Source: Gallimonas merdigallinarum
GTDB taxonomy: Bacteria; Bacillota; Clostridia; Christensenellales; Borkfalkiaceae
Reading direction: 5' to 3'
Length of the DNA stretch: 64,000 nt
Assembly: GCA_904390485.1 (NCBI GenBank)
Contig: CAJFLU010000002.1
Location: 1 to 64,000, forward strand
Shown here piece after piece: positions 16,319 through 24,666 of this stretch. The notes under the pieces were generated by a model. It was not told the DNA's origin. It ran no database searches and saw only the letters and a program-made list of their open reading frames with translations. A program made the position numbers and the translations under genes. Numbering within the stretch: the first letter of the stretch is position 1; each line of letters begins with the position of its first letter.

Positions 16319-16969
16319 ATGTCGTTTTTTTCCAATTTTTCTTCGGACCACTGTCCCGGACCCATTACGGGCAATCCGTTGAACGGTCTCTGCGAAAAAG
16401 TGTGTATTCAGGTTGAGAAGATCTTCGACGCAGGCATTATCCAGACCCGCCTCGAAAATTATACGCTTACGCTCACCGACCCCACGCCCGCAGATCCTAC
16501 ATATCCGCTTACTTTTGTGAGCGCCCGCTCGCTTACGGGCGTCGGCATCGTCTCCGATCTTTCCGTGGAGCGTCAGCCCGATTCCTGCTGCGCGCGCGTA
16601 CAGGCAACGATCACCGTACCTGTCGAAGTCGTCTACACGGACGCCGCGGGTCGGGAAGGCAAGGCGACGAGCGCGATCACGCTCAGCGAAGACGTGCTGA
16701 TGTACGTCCCCGCCGCGTCCGTCATGCCCTTTACGGTGACGGCTGTGGCGAGCTGCGTCTCGCCCGAGGGTACGTTCAACGACGACGGCACGTTCACCGT
16801 CAGCGCGTGCGTCACCTGTATTCTCAAAGTCGCCATGCAGGTGGAACTGCTTGTGCCGTCTTACGGCTATTGCGCCATTCCGCCCGCACAGGAGTACTCG
16901 CAGGAAGTCTGCTCGGGATTCTTTGAGCTGCCGCTCTACCCGCAGGGCAAAGGCTGCTGCAAAAAGTAA
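16319..16969 (+). CDS. Cysteine-containing protein of unknown function
   Basis: 216 residues. I do not recognise the family. The N-terminus has a CPGPITGNPLNGLCEKVCIQ segment. Central beta-rich sequence carries SCCARVQATITVPVEVVY, and the tail ends GKGCCKK. There are eleven or so cysteines, several as CC pairs, and no signal peptide or membrane segment, so a cytoplasmic or mother-cell-assembled structural protein (for example a spore coat component) is a possibility only. A strong ribosome binding site (CGGAGGTAA) lies before the ATG and a strong terminator follows, so it is a single-gene unit. No clear promoter is seen between it and repeat copy 4. Confidence 0.75.
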   Translation: MSFFSNFSSDHCPGPITGNPLNGLCEKVCIQVEKIFDAGIIQTRLENYTLTLTDPTPADPTYPLTFVSARSLTGVGIVSDLSVERQPDSCCARVQATITVPVEVVYTDAAGREGKATSAITLSEDVLMYVPAASVMPFTVTAVASCVSPEGTFNDDGTFTVSACVTCILKVAMQVELLVPSYGYCAIPPAQEYSQEVCSGFFELPLYPQGKGCCKK

Positions 16970-16989
16970 CAAATATTCTGCGCGATCGA

Positions 16990-17021
16990 GCCGCCCGCCT
17001 GAATTCAGGCGGGCGGCTTTT
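16990..17021 (+). terminator. Terminator after the Cys-rich gene
   Basis: Perfect 28-nt palindrome (14-nt arms 16990-17003 and 17004-17017) followed by TTTT. Confidence 0.9.
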
Positions 17022-17078
17022 GCATGATAAAAGGCGGGGGAATGATGACGGGGAAAGGACTTTTGCCAAAAAATCCGT

Positions 17079-18722
17079 TTATTCCGCGAGGGCAGGGTCG
17101 CCCAGAATCGTCTGAAAATCGGTGTAGGTCACGAACCCCGGCTTGCTCTTCGGGGGCTTTTTCACGCGGCGGACAGGGCAGTAGTCGACGGGGATTTTTT
17201 CGCCTTTTCCCGCAGAATATTTCGCGCAGACGCCCGCCGCAAAGGCGAGTACGCCGTCGGGTACGGGCTTTCCGTCCGTTCTGATCACGACGTGGCAGGA
17301 ATGCAGCCCACGCGCGTGCAGCCAGACGTCGTCGGGCGCGCCCGCGCGGATAAGGCGGTCGTTCTGAACGTTGCTCCGCCCCGCATAGATGCGGAATCCG
17401 TCCTTTTCGTACGCGCGGAACGGGATCTCGGGGCGCTTCTTTTTCGTACGCGTCTGCGGCGCTTTCACAAGCCCCATGTCCGTGAGTTCCTCTTCCGCCG
17501 CCGTCAGATCGTCGAGCGATCCCGCCGATGCGAGGAAGGGGAGAACGCTCCCGAGATAGTCGAGTTCGGCGCGCGTCTCCTTTTCCTGCGGGGCGAGCGC
17601 CTCCAACGTGCGCTTTTGCTTGCGGTATTTTTTGAAGTATGCCTGCGCGTTCTGCGCGGGCGTCAGCGTCGGGTCGAGCGCGATTTTCATCGTGCCGCCC
17701 GCTTCGTCGTAAAAGTTGATCAGCTCGCACGATTTCATGCCGCGTTCGAGCGCGTAAAGGTTCGCGGTGAGGAGTTCTCCCTTGACGCGCACCGTCTCGC
17801 ACGACTGCGCCTCTTTTTGTTTTTCCGAGATCTGCGCAAGGCGTTTTTCCTGTTTTTTGATCGCCGTATTGACCGCCGCCGTCAGCCTGCGACGTGCGCC
17901 TTCCAGCGTTTTCTGCGCGCGCCGTTTCGCATAGAAGTACGTCTGCGCGGCGGAGAGCGTCTCAAACGGTTTCGCGCCCTGCACCGCCCGCGCGTAAAAA
18001 TCCACCGCGCCGCCGTCGCGTTCCAGAACGCAGGGCTGCGTTTCGTCGGAAAAGATAAAGCCGTACACATGATCGGCAAGATCGCCGCCGCGGTATCCTT
18101 CGGCGATCATGCGCGCCGTGCAGGGCGCAAGCCCCGCGACCCGCGTGAAGAGGAAGTGTTCCAAGTCGCCCGTAACGCAGTCGCACAGGCGGCGGAGCGC
18201 GGCGCGGTCGGAGGGGTTGACCTTATCCTGCGGGGCGGGCAGAACGTATTTCGCGCCCGCAAGGATCATGCGCTTTGTCGCTTCGTCGGCGGACGTCGTT
18301 TTGAGCGCGCCTAAAATCACGCCGTTTTCGGTGAGGAGCAGGTTGGAGTATTTCCCCATGATCTCGGCGTATAAAACGCGCTCGGCGGTGGAAAAATCGG
18401 AGACGCAGCGGAAACGGAACGCGAGAATGCGCTCGAATCCGACCTGTTCCACGCTTAAAATTTCCGCGCTTTGCAGGTGCTTGCGCAGCAGCATGCAGAA
18501 ATTGGGCGCGACGAGCGGATTTTCGCGGTCGTCCTCCGAAAAATATGCGCCGCAATCGGACGCATTTACGTTGAGCGTGAGTTTAACGGTGCGTTTTCCC
18601 GTGTATATAATAAAGGAGAGTTCCTCCCGTTCGGGCTGATTGATCCTGTTCACGCGCCCGCCCGTGAGCGCGGCGTCAAGTTCCCGCGCCGTGAGGCGGA
18701 GGGTAAAAGCGTCCTGCGGCAT
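17079..18722 (-). CDS. rqcH: Ribosome quality control protein RqcH (NFACT family)
   Basis: 547 residues, typical for bacterial NFACT/FbpA-type proteins. RqcH binds stalled 50S subunits with peptidyl-tRNA and adds C-terminal alanine tails that mark the chain for ClpXP. The N-terminal NFACT-N domain (residues 1-240) opens with TLRLTARELDAALTGG. A coiled coil covers about 270-400. The NFACT-R domain (about 430-520) has the conserved DVWLHARGLHSCHVVIR segment. The start at 18722 has AAGGAG on the minus strand; a 53-residue in-frame extension has no family similarity. The tig-clpP-clpX genes next door encode the chaperone and the protease that degrades tailed chains. Confidence 0.95.
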   Translation of the reverse strand: MPQDAFTLRLTARELDAALTGGRVNRINQPEREELSFIIYTGKRTVKLTLNVNASDCGAYFSEDDRENPLVAPNFCMLLRKHLQSAEILSVEQVGFERILAFRFRCVSDFSTAERVLYAEIMGKYSNLLLTENGVILGALKTTSADEATKRMILAGAKYVLPAPQDKVNPSDRAALRRLCDCVTGDLEHFLFTRVAGLAPCTARMIAEGYRGGDLADHVYGFIFSDETQPCVLERDGGAVDFYARAVQGAKPFETLSAAQTYFYAKRRAQKTLEGARRRLTAAVNTAIKKQEKRLAQISEKQKEAQSCETVRVKGELLTANLYALERGMKSCELINFYDEAGGTMKIALDPTLTPAQNAQAYFKKYRKQKRTLEALAPQEKETRAELDYLGSVLPFLASAGSLDDLTAAEEELTDMGLVKAPQTRTKKKRPEIPFRAYEKDGFRIYAGRSNVQNDRLIRAGAPDDVWLHARGLHSCHVVIRTDGKPVPDGVLAFAAGVCAKYSAGKGEKIPVDYCPVRRVKKPPKSKPGFVTYTDFQTILGDPALAE

Positions 18723-18895
18723 AGTTGCTCCTTTCCTGCTTTTCTGCGGAAAAAATGTCTTTCCCGCAGAGCCGTATGACCCAATTATACCCGAAAAAAG
18801 GCAAAATGTAAATGAAAAATGCTTTTCTTTCTCGCGCCGATATGGTAAAATAAACCCGTCTGGAAAAAATCTCACAGTCAATCGGAGTAAAAATC

Positions 18896-20197
18896 ATGAA
18901 CTACACAGTAACACCCGCAGAAAAGAGCACCGTCAAGATCGCGATCACCTTCACGCCCGAAGAATGGGCTGCCGCGAACGACAAGGCTTACCTTGATAAC
19001 CGCAAGAAGTTCGCGGTCAACGGCTTCCGCAAGGGCAAGGTGCCCAAGCACGTTCTCGAAATGTACTACGGCAAGGGTCTCTTCTATGAAGACGCGCTCA
19101 ACGACCTCTTCGCGGAGCACTATCCCGCCATTCTCGAAAAGGAGAAAGAGAACTTCACCCCCGTGGGCGATCCCGCGCTGTCCGTGGAGGAGATCTCGGA
19201 CGAGAAGGTCGTGCTCACGGCAACGACGCCCGTCAAGCCCGACGTCACCATCGAGAAATACACGGGTATAAAAATCGAGAAATTCGAGTATACTGTTACG
19301 GACGCCGACGTTGACAAGGAAATCGACAGCACCCGCGAGCGCTTCGCCGAGAGCGTGGACGTCACCGACCGTGCCGCGCAGAACGGCGATACCGTCAACA
19401 TCGATTTTGAAGGAAAGATGGACGGCGTGGCGTTCGACGGCGGTTCGGCGCAGGGGTACGACCTCACGCTCGGCGCAGGGCAGTTCATCGCAGGGTTCGA
19501 GGAGCAGGTCGTCGGCATGAACGTCGGCGAGACGAAGGACGTCAACGTCACCTTCCCCGAGGACTATCAGGCGGAAAACCTCAAAGGCAAGCCCGCCGTG
19601 TTCACCGTCACCGTGCATAAGATCACGGGCAAGGTGCTGCCCGAACTCAACGAAGAGTTCGCAAAGAAAGTGGGGAGCGACAGCGTGGACGCATACCGCG
19701 CCAAGGTGCGCGAGCGCCTCGAAAAGGCGGCGGCGTCCCGTTCCCTCAACGAGACGGAGAACTCCATCATCACCGAGATCGCCAAAACTGCTTCGGCGGA
19801 GATCCCCGACGCCATGATCGAGAAACAGGAAGAGTATTCCATGCAGAGAATGGAGTACAGCCTGATGTATCAGGGCATCAAACTTGACGACTATCTCAAA
19901 TACGTCAACCAGACGCGCGACGAATACAAGAAGCATTTCGAGGAAGAGGCGCGCCGCACCGTCCTGCACCAGCTCATCGTCGAGAAGCTCATCAAGGAGC
20001 TGAATATCGAGGCGACGGAGGCGGAGATCGCAGACAAGGTCGCGGAGCAGGCTGCGAGCGTCGGCAAGGAGGCGGAAGAGTACAGAAAGACGATGGATCC
20101 CCGTCAGCTCGAATATATCGAAGGGGACATCAAGGTCACCAAGCTCTTCGATTACTTGCAGGCAAACAACGAAATGTTTGTTGCAGAGGCAAAATAA
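18896..20197 (+). CDS. tig: Trigger factor
   Basis: 433 residues. Ribosome-associated chaperone and peptidyl-prolyl isomerase. The ribosome-binding signature appears as VNGFRKGKVPKHV (about residues 41-53). An FKBP-type domain spans about 160-245 (NGDTVNIDFEGKMDGVAFDGG), and the helical C-terminal substrate cradle follows. GGAG stands 8 nt before the ATG. A weak promoter-like TAAAAT lies at 18846-18851. The tig-clpP order is classical, and clpP starts 24 nt after the stop with AGGAGG. Confidence 0.97.
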   Translation: MNYTVTPAEKSTVKIAITFTPEEWAAANDKAYLDNRKKFAVNGFRKGKVPKHVLEMYYGKGLFYEDALNDLFAEHYPAILEKEKENFTPVGDPALSVEEISDEKVVLTATTPVKPDVTIEKYTGIKIEKFEYTVTDADVDKEIDSTRERFAESVDVTDRAAQNGDTVNIDFEGKMDGVAFDGGSAQGYDLTLGAGQFIAGFEEQVVGMNVGETKDVNVTFPEDYQAENLKGKPAVFTVTVHKITGKVLPELNEEFAKKVGSDSVDAYRAKVRERLEKAAASRSLNETENSIITEIAKTASAEIPDAMIEKQEEYSMQRMEYSLMYQGIKLDDYLKYVNQTRDEYKKHFEEEARRTVLHQLIVEKLIKELNIEATEAEIADKVAEQAASVGKEAEEYRKTMDPRQLEYIEGDIKVTKLFDYLQANNEMFVAEAK

Positions 20198-20221
20198 GTT
20201 CCCAAGGCAGGAGGCTTTCGC

Positions 20222-20818
20222 ATGGCTATGGAAAAGAACGTGCTCATTCCCTACGTTGTCGAGCGTACGTCGAGCGGTGAAAGAAGTTACGACCTCTATT
20301 CCCGCCTTCTGGAAGACCGCATCATTTTTCTGAGCGGGGAGATCGACGACGCGATGGCGAATACCGTCGTGGCGCAGCTCATCTATCTGGAAGGGAAAGA
20401 CCCCACCAAGGATATCAGCCTTTACATCAACAGCCCGGGCGGCTCCGTCTCCGCGGGCATGGCGATTTTCGATACGATGAATTACATCAAGTGCGACGTT
20501 TCCACCATCTGTATCGGGCTTGCGGCGTCGATGGGGGCATTCCTGCTCGCGGCGGGCGCGAAGGGCAAACGCTACGCGCTCAAAAACAGCGAGATCATGA
20601 TCCATCAGCCCCTCGGCGGCGCGCAGGGTCAGGCGAGCGACATCAAGATTCAGGCGGAACACATTCTCCGCATCAAGGCAAAGATGAACAAGATTCTTGC
20701 CGAGAATACGGGCAAACCCGTCGACGTGGTCGAGCGCGATACCGACCGCGACAATTACCTCTCCGCAGACGAAGCGCTCGCGTACGGACTCATCGACAGA
20801 GTGTACGAAAAGCGTTGA
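20222..20818 (+). CDS. clpP: ATP-dependent Clp protease proteolytic subunit
   Basis: 198 residues. Serine protease ring that works with ClpX and ClpC, both encoded in this window. The nucleophile is Ser103 in GLAASMGAFLLAAG, the histidine is His128 in MIHQPLGG, and the aspartate lies in the ERDTDRD segment (171-177). The ATG at 20222 has AGGAGG upstream. In most Firmicutes clpX follows or is separate. Here clpX follows after a 735-bp repeat element. Confidence 0.98.
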   Translation: MAMEKNVLIPYVVERTSSGERSYDLYSRLLEDRIIFLSGEIDDAMANTVVAQLIYLEGKDPTKDISLYINSPGGSVSAGMAIFDTMNYIKCDVSTICIGLAASMGAFLLAAGAKGKRYALKNSEIMIHQPLGGAQGQASDIKIQAEHILRIKAKMNKILAENTGKPVDVVERDTDRDNYLSADEALAYGLIDRVYEKR

Positions 20819-20823
20819 GGAAC

Positions 20824-21558
20824 GTTCACAGATTTTTAAAAAACCCCGTGTTCGCCTGCGCTCTGCACGCGGTTTTTCCCGGCGGCGTTCATGGCAACAT
20901 AATAAACGCCGCCTTCACTTTTCCGCGTAAACCGCGTGAGCGGCAAATAGGGGCGCGGGCGCAGGGTTGAGCAGCGCGTTATGCGTATCACCGCAGTGCG
21001 GTGTGCGCGCGCCGCGAACTAAGAAATTGCCATTTCAGCGACAATTTGTGTTCGACACGAGGAGAAAGTCTTGCTTGCAAAATAATTTTGACGAAGTGGC
21101 GCACGAGCGCTACGCGCGAAGTACCGCAGGCGACACACTACCTTGGTGTCGCTGAGACGGGCGGAGGCGTAGGCTCTTTGCGCGAGTGATTATAACTCGC
21201 CTCCCTCGTTGAGGGAGGTGCCCCGCAGGGGCGGTGGGAGTAACTCCCTCAGTCTGTGCAGCTTTGCTGCCCAGCCAGCTCCCTCATAGAGGGCGCCAAG
21301 GTTAGACAAGGAGCTTTACCTGTAAACGTTCCCTAAATGAGCTATAAATCACAGATACAAGGAGGCTACGCCTCCGCAGTATGCCACAATTTGCCGCTCA
21401 CGCGGCTTTCAGGAAGGAGTGAATTTGCGCGAACTATAATTGTAAGCCCCTAGGGTTCGCGCAAAGAGAGGAAGGCGCGGTCAGGCGTATGCCGTGCCCG
21501 CAGCCGTCCTCTCAGATCACGGAATTTTGTCGCACCTTTGTGCGAGAAAATTCGTGAA
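20824..21558 (+). repeat. Intergenic repeat, copy 5: two inverted half-units
   Basis: The L half starts with GTTCAC at 20824, but hairpin 1 is mostly deleted and its remnant runs straight into hairpin 2. Hairpin 3 (GGCGGCGTT with AAACGCCGCC) and a TTCAC follow. M2, M3 and M4 modules (about 20965-21300) are inserted after them. The R half (21341-21558) is intact and 218 nt long. It starts GCTATAAATCAC and ends with the R-type hairpin, whose stem GTCGCAC/GTGCGA differs from copy 3 (GTCGTCC/GGACGA) by compensated changes. The final GTGAA is 5 nt before the clpX ribosome binding site. Confidence 0.85.
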
Positions 21559-21573
21559 TATAGAGGAGTTTAT

Positions 21574-22809
21574 ATGGCAAAATACGAACAATACTGTTCC
21601 TTCTGCGGGAAGGAAAAATCCAAGGCAAAGAAGCTGATTGCAGGTCCCGACGGCGTGTTCATCTGCGATGAATGCGTCGAGCTGTGCCGCGACATGATGT
21701 CGAAAATGCCTTCCAACTCTCCCGCCGAGACGGTGGAGCTGAAAAAGCCCGCCGAGATCAAGGAGGAACTCGATAAGTACATCATCGGGCAGGATAAGGC
21801 GAAACGCGTCCTCTCCGTGGCGGTGTACAATCACTACAAGCGCATCAATTCCATGCTCTCGGGCAAGAAAGATGACGACGACGTGGAGATCGAAAAGAGC
21901 AACATTCTGCTGCTCGGACCCACGGGGAGCGGCAAAACGCTGCTTGCCCGCACCCTCGCGCGCATCCTCAACGTTCCGTTTGCGACCAGCGACGCGACCA
22001 CGCTCACCGAGGCGGGGTACGTCGGCGAGGACGTGGAGAATATCCTTTTGAAACTCATTCAGAACGCCGATTACGACATCGAGCGCGCCCAGCGCGGCAT
22101 CATCTATATCGACGAGATCGATAAGATCGCGCGGAAGGGGGAGAACGTCTCCATCACGCGCGACGTCTCGGGCGAGGGCGTGCAGCAGGCGCTTTTGAAA
22201 ATCATCGAGAGCACGGTCGCAAACGTTCCTCCGCAGGGCGGCAGAAAGCACCCCCAGCAGGACTGTATGCGCATCGATACGACGAACATTCTCTTTATCT
22301 GCGGCGGCGCGTTCGTCGGATTGGATAAGATCGTCGGCGCGCGGAAGGACGATTCGGGGCTGGGCTTCGGCGGCAAGGTACGCATGGGCGAGAACGAGGT
22401 GGATTACTCCCTGCTCGACGACGTCAAACCGCAGGATCTCACCAAATTCGGGCTGATCCCCGAGTTCGTGGGGCGTATTCCCATCGTCGTCTCCTTGCAG
22501 CCGCTCGACGAAAACGCGCTCGTCAGCATTCTCACCGAGCCGAAGAACGCGATCATCAAGCAGTATCAGAAGCTCGTCGGGCTGGACGGCGTAAAACTCA
22601 CGGTGGAGGACGGCGCGGTGCGCGAGATCGCCAACACCGCCATTCGCTTAAAGACGGGCGCGCGCGGACTGCGCACCATCATCGAAGGGCTGATGACGGA
22701 CGTCATGTACGATATTCCTTCGCAGAAGAACGTGGAAGAGGTCATCATCACGCGCGACTGCGTGACGAAAGGGGATAAACCCCGCCTCGTGTTCAAACAG
22801 TCCGCATAA
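21574..22809 (+). CDS. clpX: ATP-dependent Clp protease ATP-binding subunit ClpX
   Basis: 411 residues. AAA+ unfoldase partner of ClpP. The N-terminal zinc domain has Cys8, Cys11, Cys31 and Cys34. Walker A GPTGSGKT is at 115-122, Walker B is IIYIDEIDKIA, and a ClpP-binding loop and sensor 2 (GARGLRTIIEG) follow. The ATG at 21574 has AGAGGAG immediately after the repeat. A 12-codon extension into the repeat is rejected. A terminator follows. Confidence 0.98.
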   Translation: MAKYEQYCSFCGKEKSKAKKLIAGPDGVFICDECVELCRDMMSKMPSNSPAETVELKKPAEIKEELDKYIIGQDKAKRVLSVAVYNHYKRINSMLSGKKDDDDVEIEKSNILLLGPTGSGKTLLARTLARILNVPFATSDATTLTEAGYVGEDVENILLKLIQNADYDIERAQRGIIYIDEIDKIARKGENVSITRDVSGEGVQQALLKIIESTVANVPPQGGRKHPQQDCMRIDTTNILFICGGAFVGLDKIVGARKDDSGLGFGGKVRMGENEVDYSLLDDVKPQDLTKFGLIPEFVGRIPIVVSLQPLDENALVSILTEPKNAIIKQYQKLVGLDGVKLTVEDGAVREIANTAIRLKTGARGLRTIIEGLMTDVMYDIPSQKNVEEVIITRDCVTKGDKPRLVFKQSA

Positions 22810-22820
22810 AATTTCAGGCA

Positions 22821-22849
22821 GAAAAAGGACGGCGCGCCGCCCTTTTTTC
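22821..22849 (+). terminator. Terminator after clpX
   Basis: AAAAAGG-A-CGGCG paired with CGCCG-C-CCTTTTTT with one mismatch, ending in a T run. Confidence 0.85.
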
Positions 22850-23010
22850 GTATCGTAAACCGGTTTTTCTTCTGTATGAGAAACAAAGGCGGAAATTTCT
22901 GAATCGTGTTTTTGCCGCGGCAGATTATCCGCGGCAGGGGACTATTGTTCAGATTTAAAACTTTGGGCAGTTTTTACAATATCGCGCGGCGATTTTGTGG
23001 GGTTTGCCTA

Positions 23011-23039
23011 TTGCGGATTTTCCGGAAATATAGTAAAAT
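23011..23039 (+). promoter_or_regulatory. Promoter of the sugar-ABC ATPase gene
   Basis: TTGCGG (23011-23016), 17-bp spacer, TAAAAT (23034-23039). GGGAGG precedes the ATG. Confidence 0.75.
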
Positions 23040-23077
23040 AACCATATAAAATCTGTTTTCTTTTAAGGGAGGAAAAT

Positions 23078-24487
23078 ATGTCCGGTCTTTTGCTCAAAGG
23101 CATCAACAAGATCTATCCGGGTGGCAACCAGGCGGTGTTCAACTTCTGCCTCGACATCCGCGATAAGGAATTCATCGTCTTCGTCGGACCTTCCGGCTGC
23201 GGTAAGTCCACGACGCTGCGTATGATCGCAGGTCTCGAAGAAATTTCTTCGGGCGAACTGTACATCGACGGCAAGCTCGTCAACGACGTCGTTCCCAAGG
23301 ACAGAGATATCGCGATGGTCTTCCAGAACTACGCGCTTTATCCTCATATGTCCGTGTATGATAACATGGCGTTCGGTCTCAAACTGCGCAAAGTGCCCAA
23401 AGACGTCATCGACGAAAAGGTCAAGGCGGCGGCGGAGATCCTCGGCATCACCGATTATCTTTCCCGTAAGCCCAAGGCGCTTTCCGGCGGTCAGCGTCAG
23501 CGTGTCGCGCTCGGCAGAACCATCGTCCGCGAACCCAAGGTCTTCCTTCTGGACGAGCCTCTTTCCAACCTCGACGCAAAGCTCCGCGCTCAGATGAGAA
23601 CGGAGATCTCCAAACTTCACGTCCGTCTCGCGACCACGTTCATCTACGTCACCCACGACCAGATCGAGGCTATGACGATGGGTACGCGTATCGTCGTTAT
23701 GAAAGACGGCTTCATGCAGCAGGTGGATACGCCTCAGAACCTGTACGATTATCCCATCAACCTCTTCGTCGCAGGCTTCATCGGCACCCCTCAGATGAAC
23801 TTCTTCAAGAATTCCACCATCACCGAAGAGGGCGGCAAGGTGTACGTCAACTTCATCGGCGGCAACAAGATCCTGCTTCCGAAGTCGATGGTCTCCAAGA
23901 TCAAGAACCTCGACGCGTATAAGAACACGGGCAAGGCGGTCACGCTCGGCGTCCGTCCCGAAGATATTCACGAGGACGACCTGTTCATCTCCAACTCGCC
24001 CGACACCATCGTCAAGGCTCGTATCGACGTCATCGAAAAGCTCGGCGCCGAGACGCAGATCTACTGCGACCTTGACTACGAGAGCGACAAGAACACCATC
24101 GTCGACAACGCGGCGCAGATGATCGCGAAGATTTCCTCCCGTGCGTCGGTCGAGCTGGGCGAGATCGTCGAGCTTGCGTTCGACGCGAAGCACATCCACC
24201 TGTTCGACGGTTACACCGAAGCGACGATGCTCGAACGCGACGAGCACTACGACGTCATTCCCGAGAACGCGGAGGGCGCGGCGTTCGTGCCTCCTACACC
24301 TCAGGAAATGCAGGAGATGATCGACAAGGCGCGCGTCGTCACCAAGGAAATGAAGAAGCAGGCGAAGCACGACGCCAAGATGGAGGCGCGCCGCAAGGCG
24401 GCTGCTGCCGCTGCGGAAGCTGCGGGCAAGGCGGAGGAGACCCCTGCCGAGGAAGCAGCCGAAGAAGAGAAGAAGGACGAAGAATAA
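23078..24487 (+). CDS. MsmX/UgpC-type ABC transporter ATPase with charged tail
   Basis: 469 residues. An ATPase of the carbohydrate-uptake (CUT1) type that energises sugar permeases, often several from one ATPase gene. Walker A GPSGCGKST at 37-45, then Q-loop, signature LSGGQRQRVALG and Walker B VFLLDEPLSNLD. A C-terminal regulatory OB/TOBE region covers about 240-375. The family normally ends near 370 residues. Here about 90 further residues form an Ala/Lys/Glu-rich helical tail. No permease or binding-protein gene is adjacent, so it is an orphan ATPase likely shared by distant systems. It has its own promoter and a strong terminator. Confidence 0.93.
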   Translation: MSGLLLKGINKIYPGGNQAVFNFCLDIRDKEFIVFVGPSGCGKSTTLRMIAGLEEISSGELYIDGKLVNDVVPKDRDIAMVFQNYALYPHMSVYDNMAFGLKLRKVPKDVIDEKVKAAAEILGITDYLSRKPKALSGGQRQRVALGRTIVREPKVFLLDEPLSNLDAKLRAQMRTEISKLHVRLATTFIYVTHDQIEAMTMGTRIVVMKDGFMQQVDTPQNLYDYPINLFVAGFIGTPQMNFFKNSTITEEGGKVYVNFIGGNKILLPKSMVSKIKNLDAYKNTGKAVTLGVRPEDIHEDDLFISNSPDTIVKARIDVIEKLGAETQIYCDLDYESDKNTIVDNAAQMIAKISSRASVELGEIVELAFDAKHIHLFDGYTEATMLERDEHYDVIPENAEGAAFVPPTPQEMQEMIDKARVVTKEMKKQAKHDAKMEARRKAAAAAAEAAGKAEETPAEEAAEEEKKDEE

Positions 24488-24500
24488 TCCGTTCGATACA

Positions 24501-24533
24501 AAAGATCCCGAGCCGCGGCTCGGGATCTTTTTT
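24501..24533 (+). terminator. Terminator after the sugar-ABC ATPase
   Basis: 14-bp perfect stem (24501-24514 with 24517-24530) and a T run to 24533. Confidence 0.95.
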
Positions 24534-24596
24534 CGCTCCGGAATGCGCAAAATCTCTGTTCTGCGGCACGATTTTTCGGTCGGACTTCCGAAATCG

Positions 24597-24625
24597 TTGA
24601 CAAACCGCAAAAAAAAGGGTATGAT
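24597..24625 (+). promoter_or_regulatory. Promoter of the putative metal exporter
   Basis: TTGACA (24597-24602), 17-bp spacer, TATGAT (24620-24625). Confidence 0.85.
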
Positions 24626-24666
24626 GATACAACTTTGAAGATAAGCTGAAAAGGAGGAGGCTGCGT

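Noticed and set aside
7080..21560. Repeat elements as remnants of a coding transposon
   Set aside because: No transposase-, integrase- or reverse-transcriptase-like motif was found in any frame of the seven copies.
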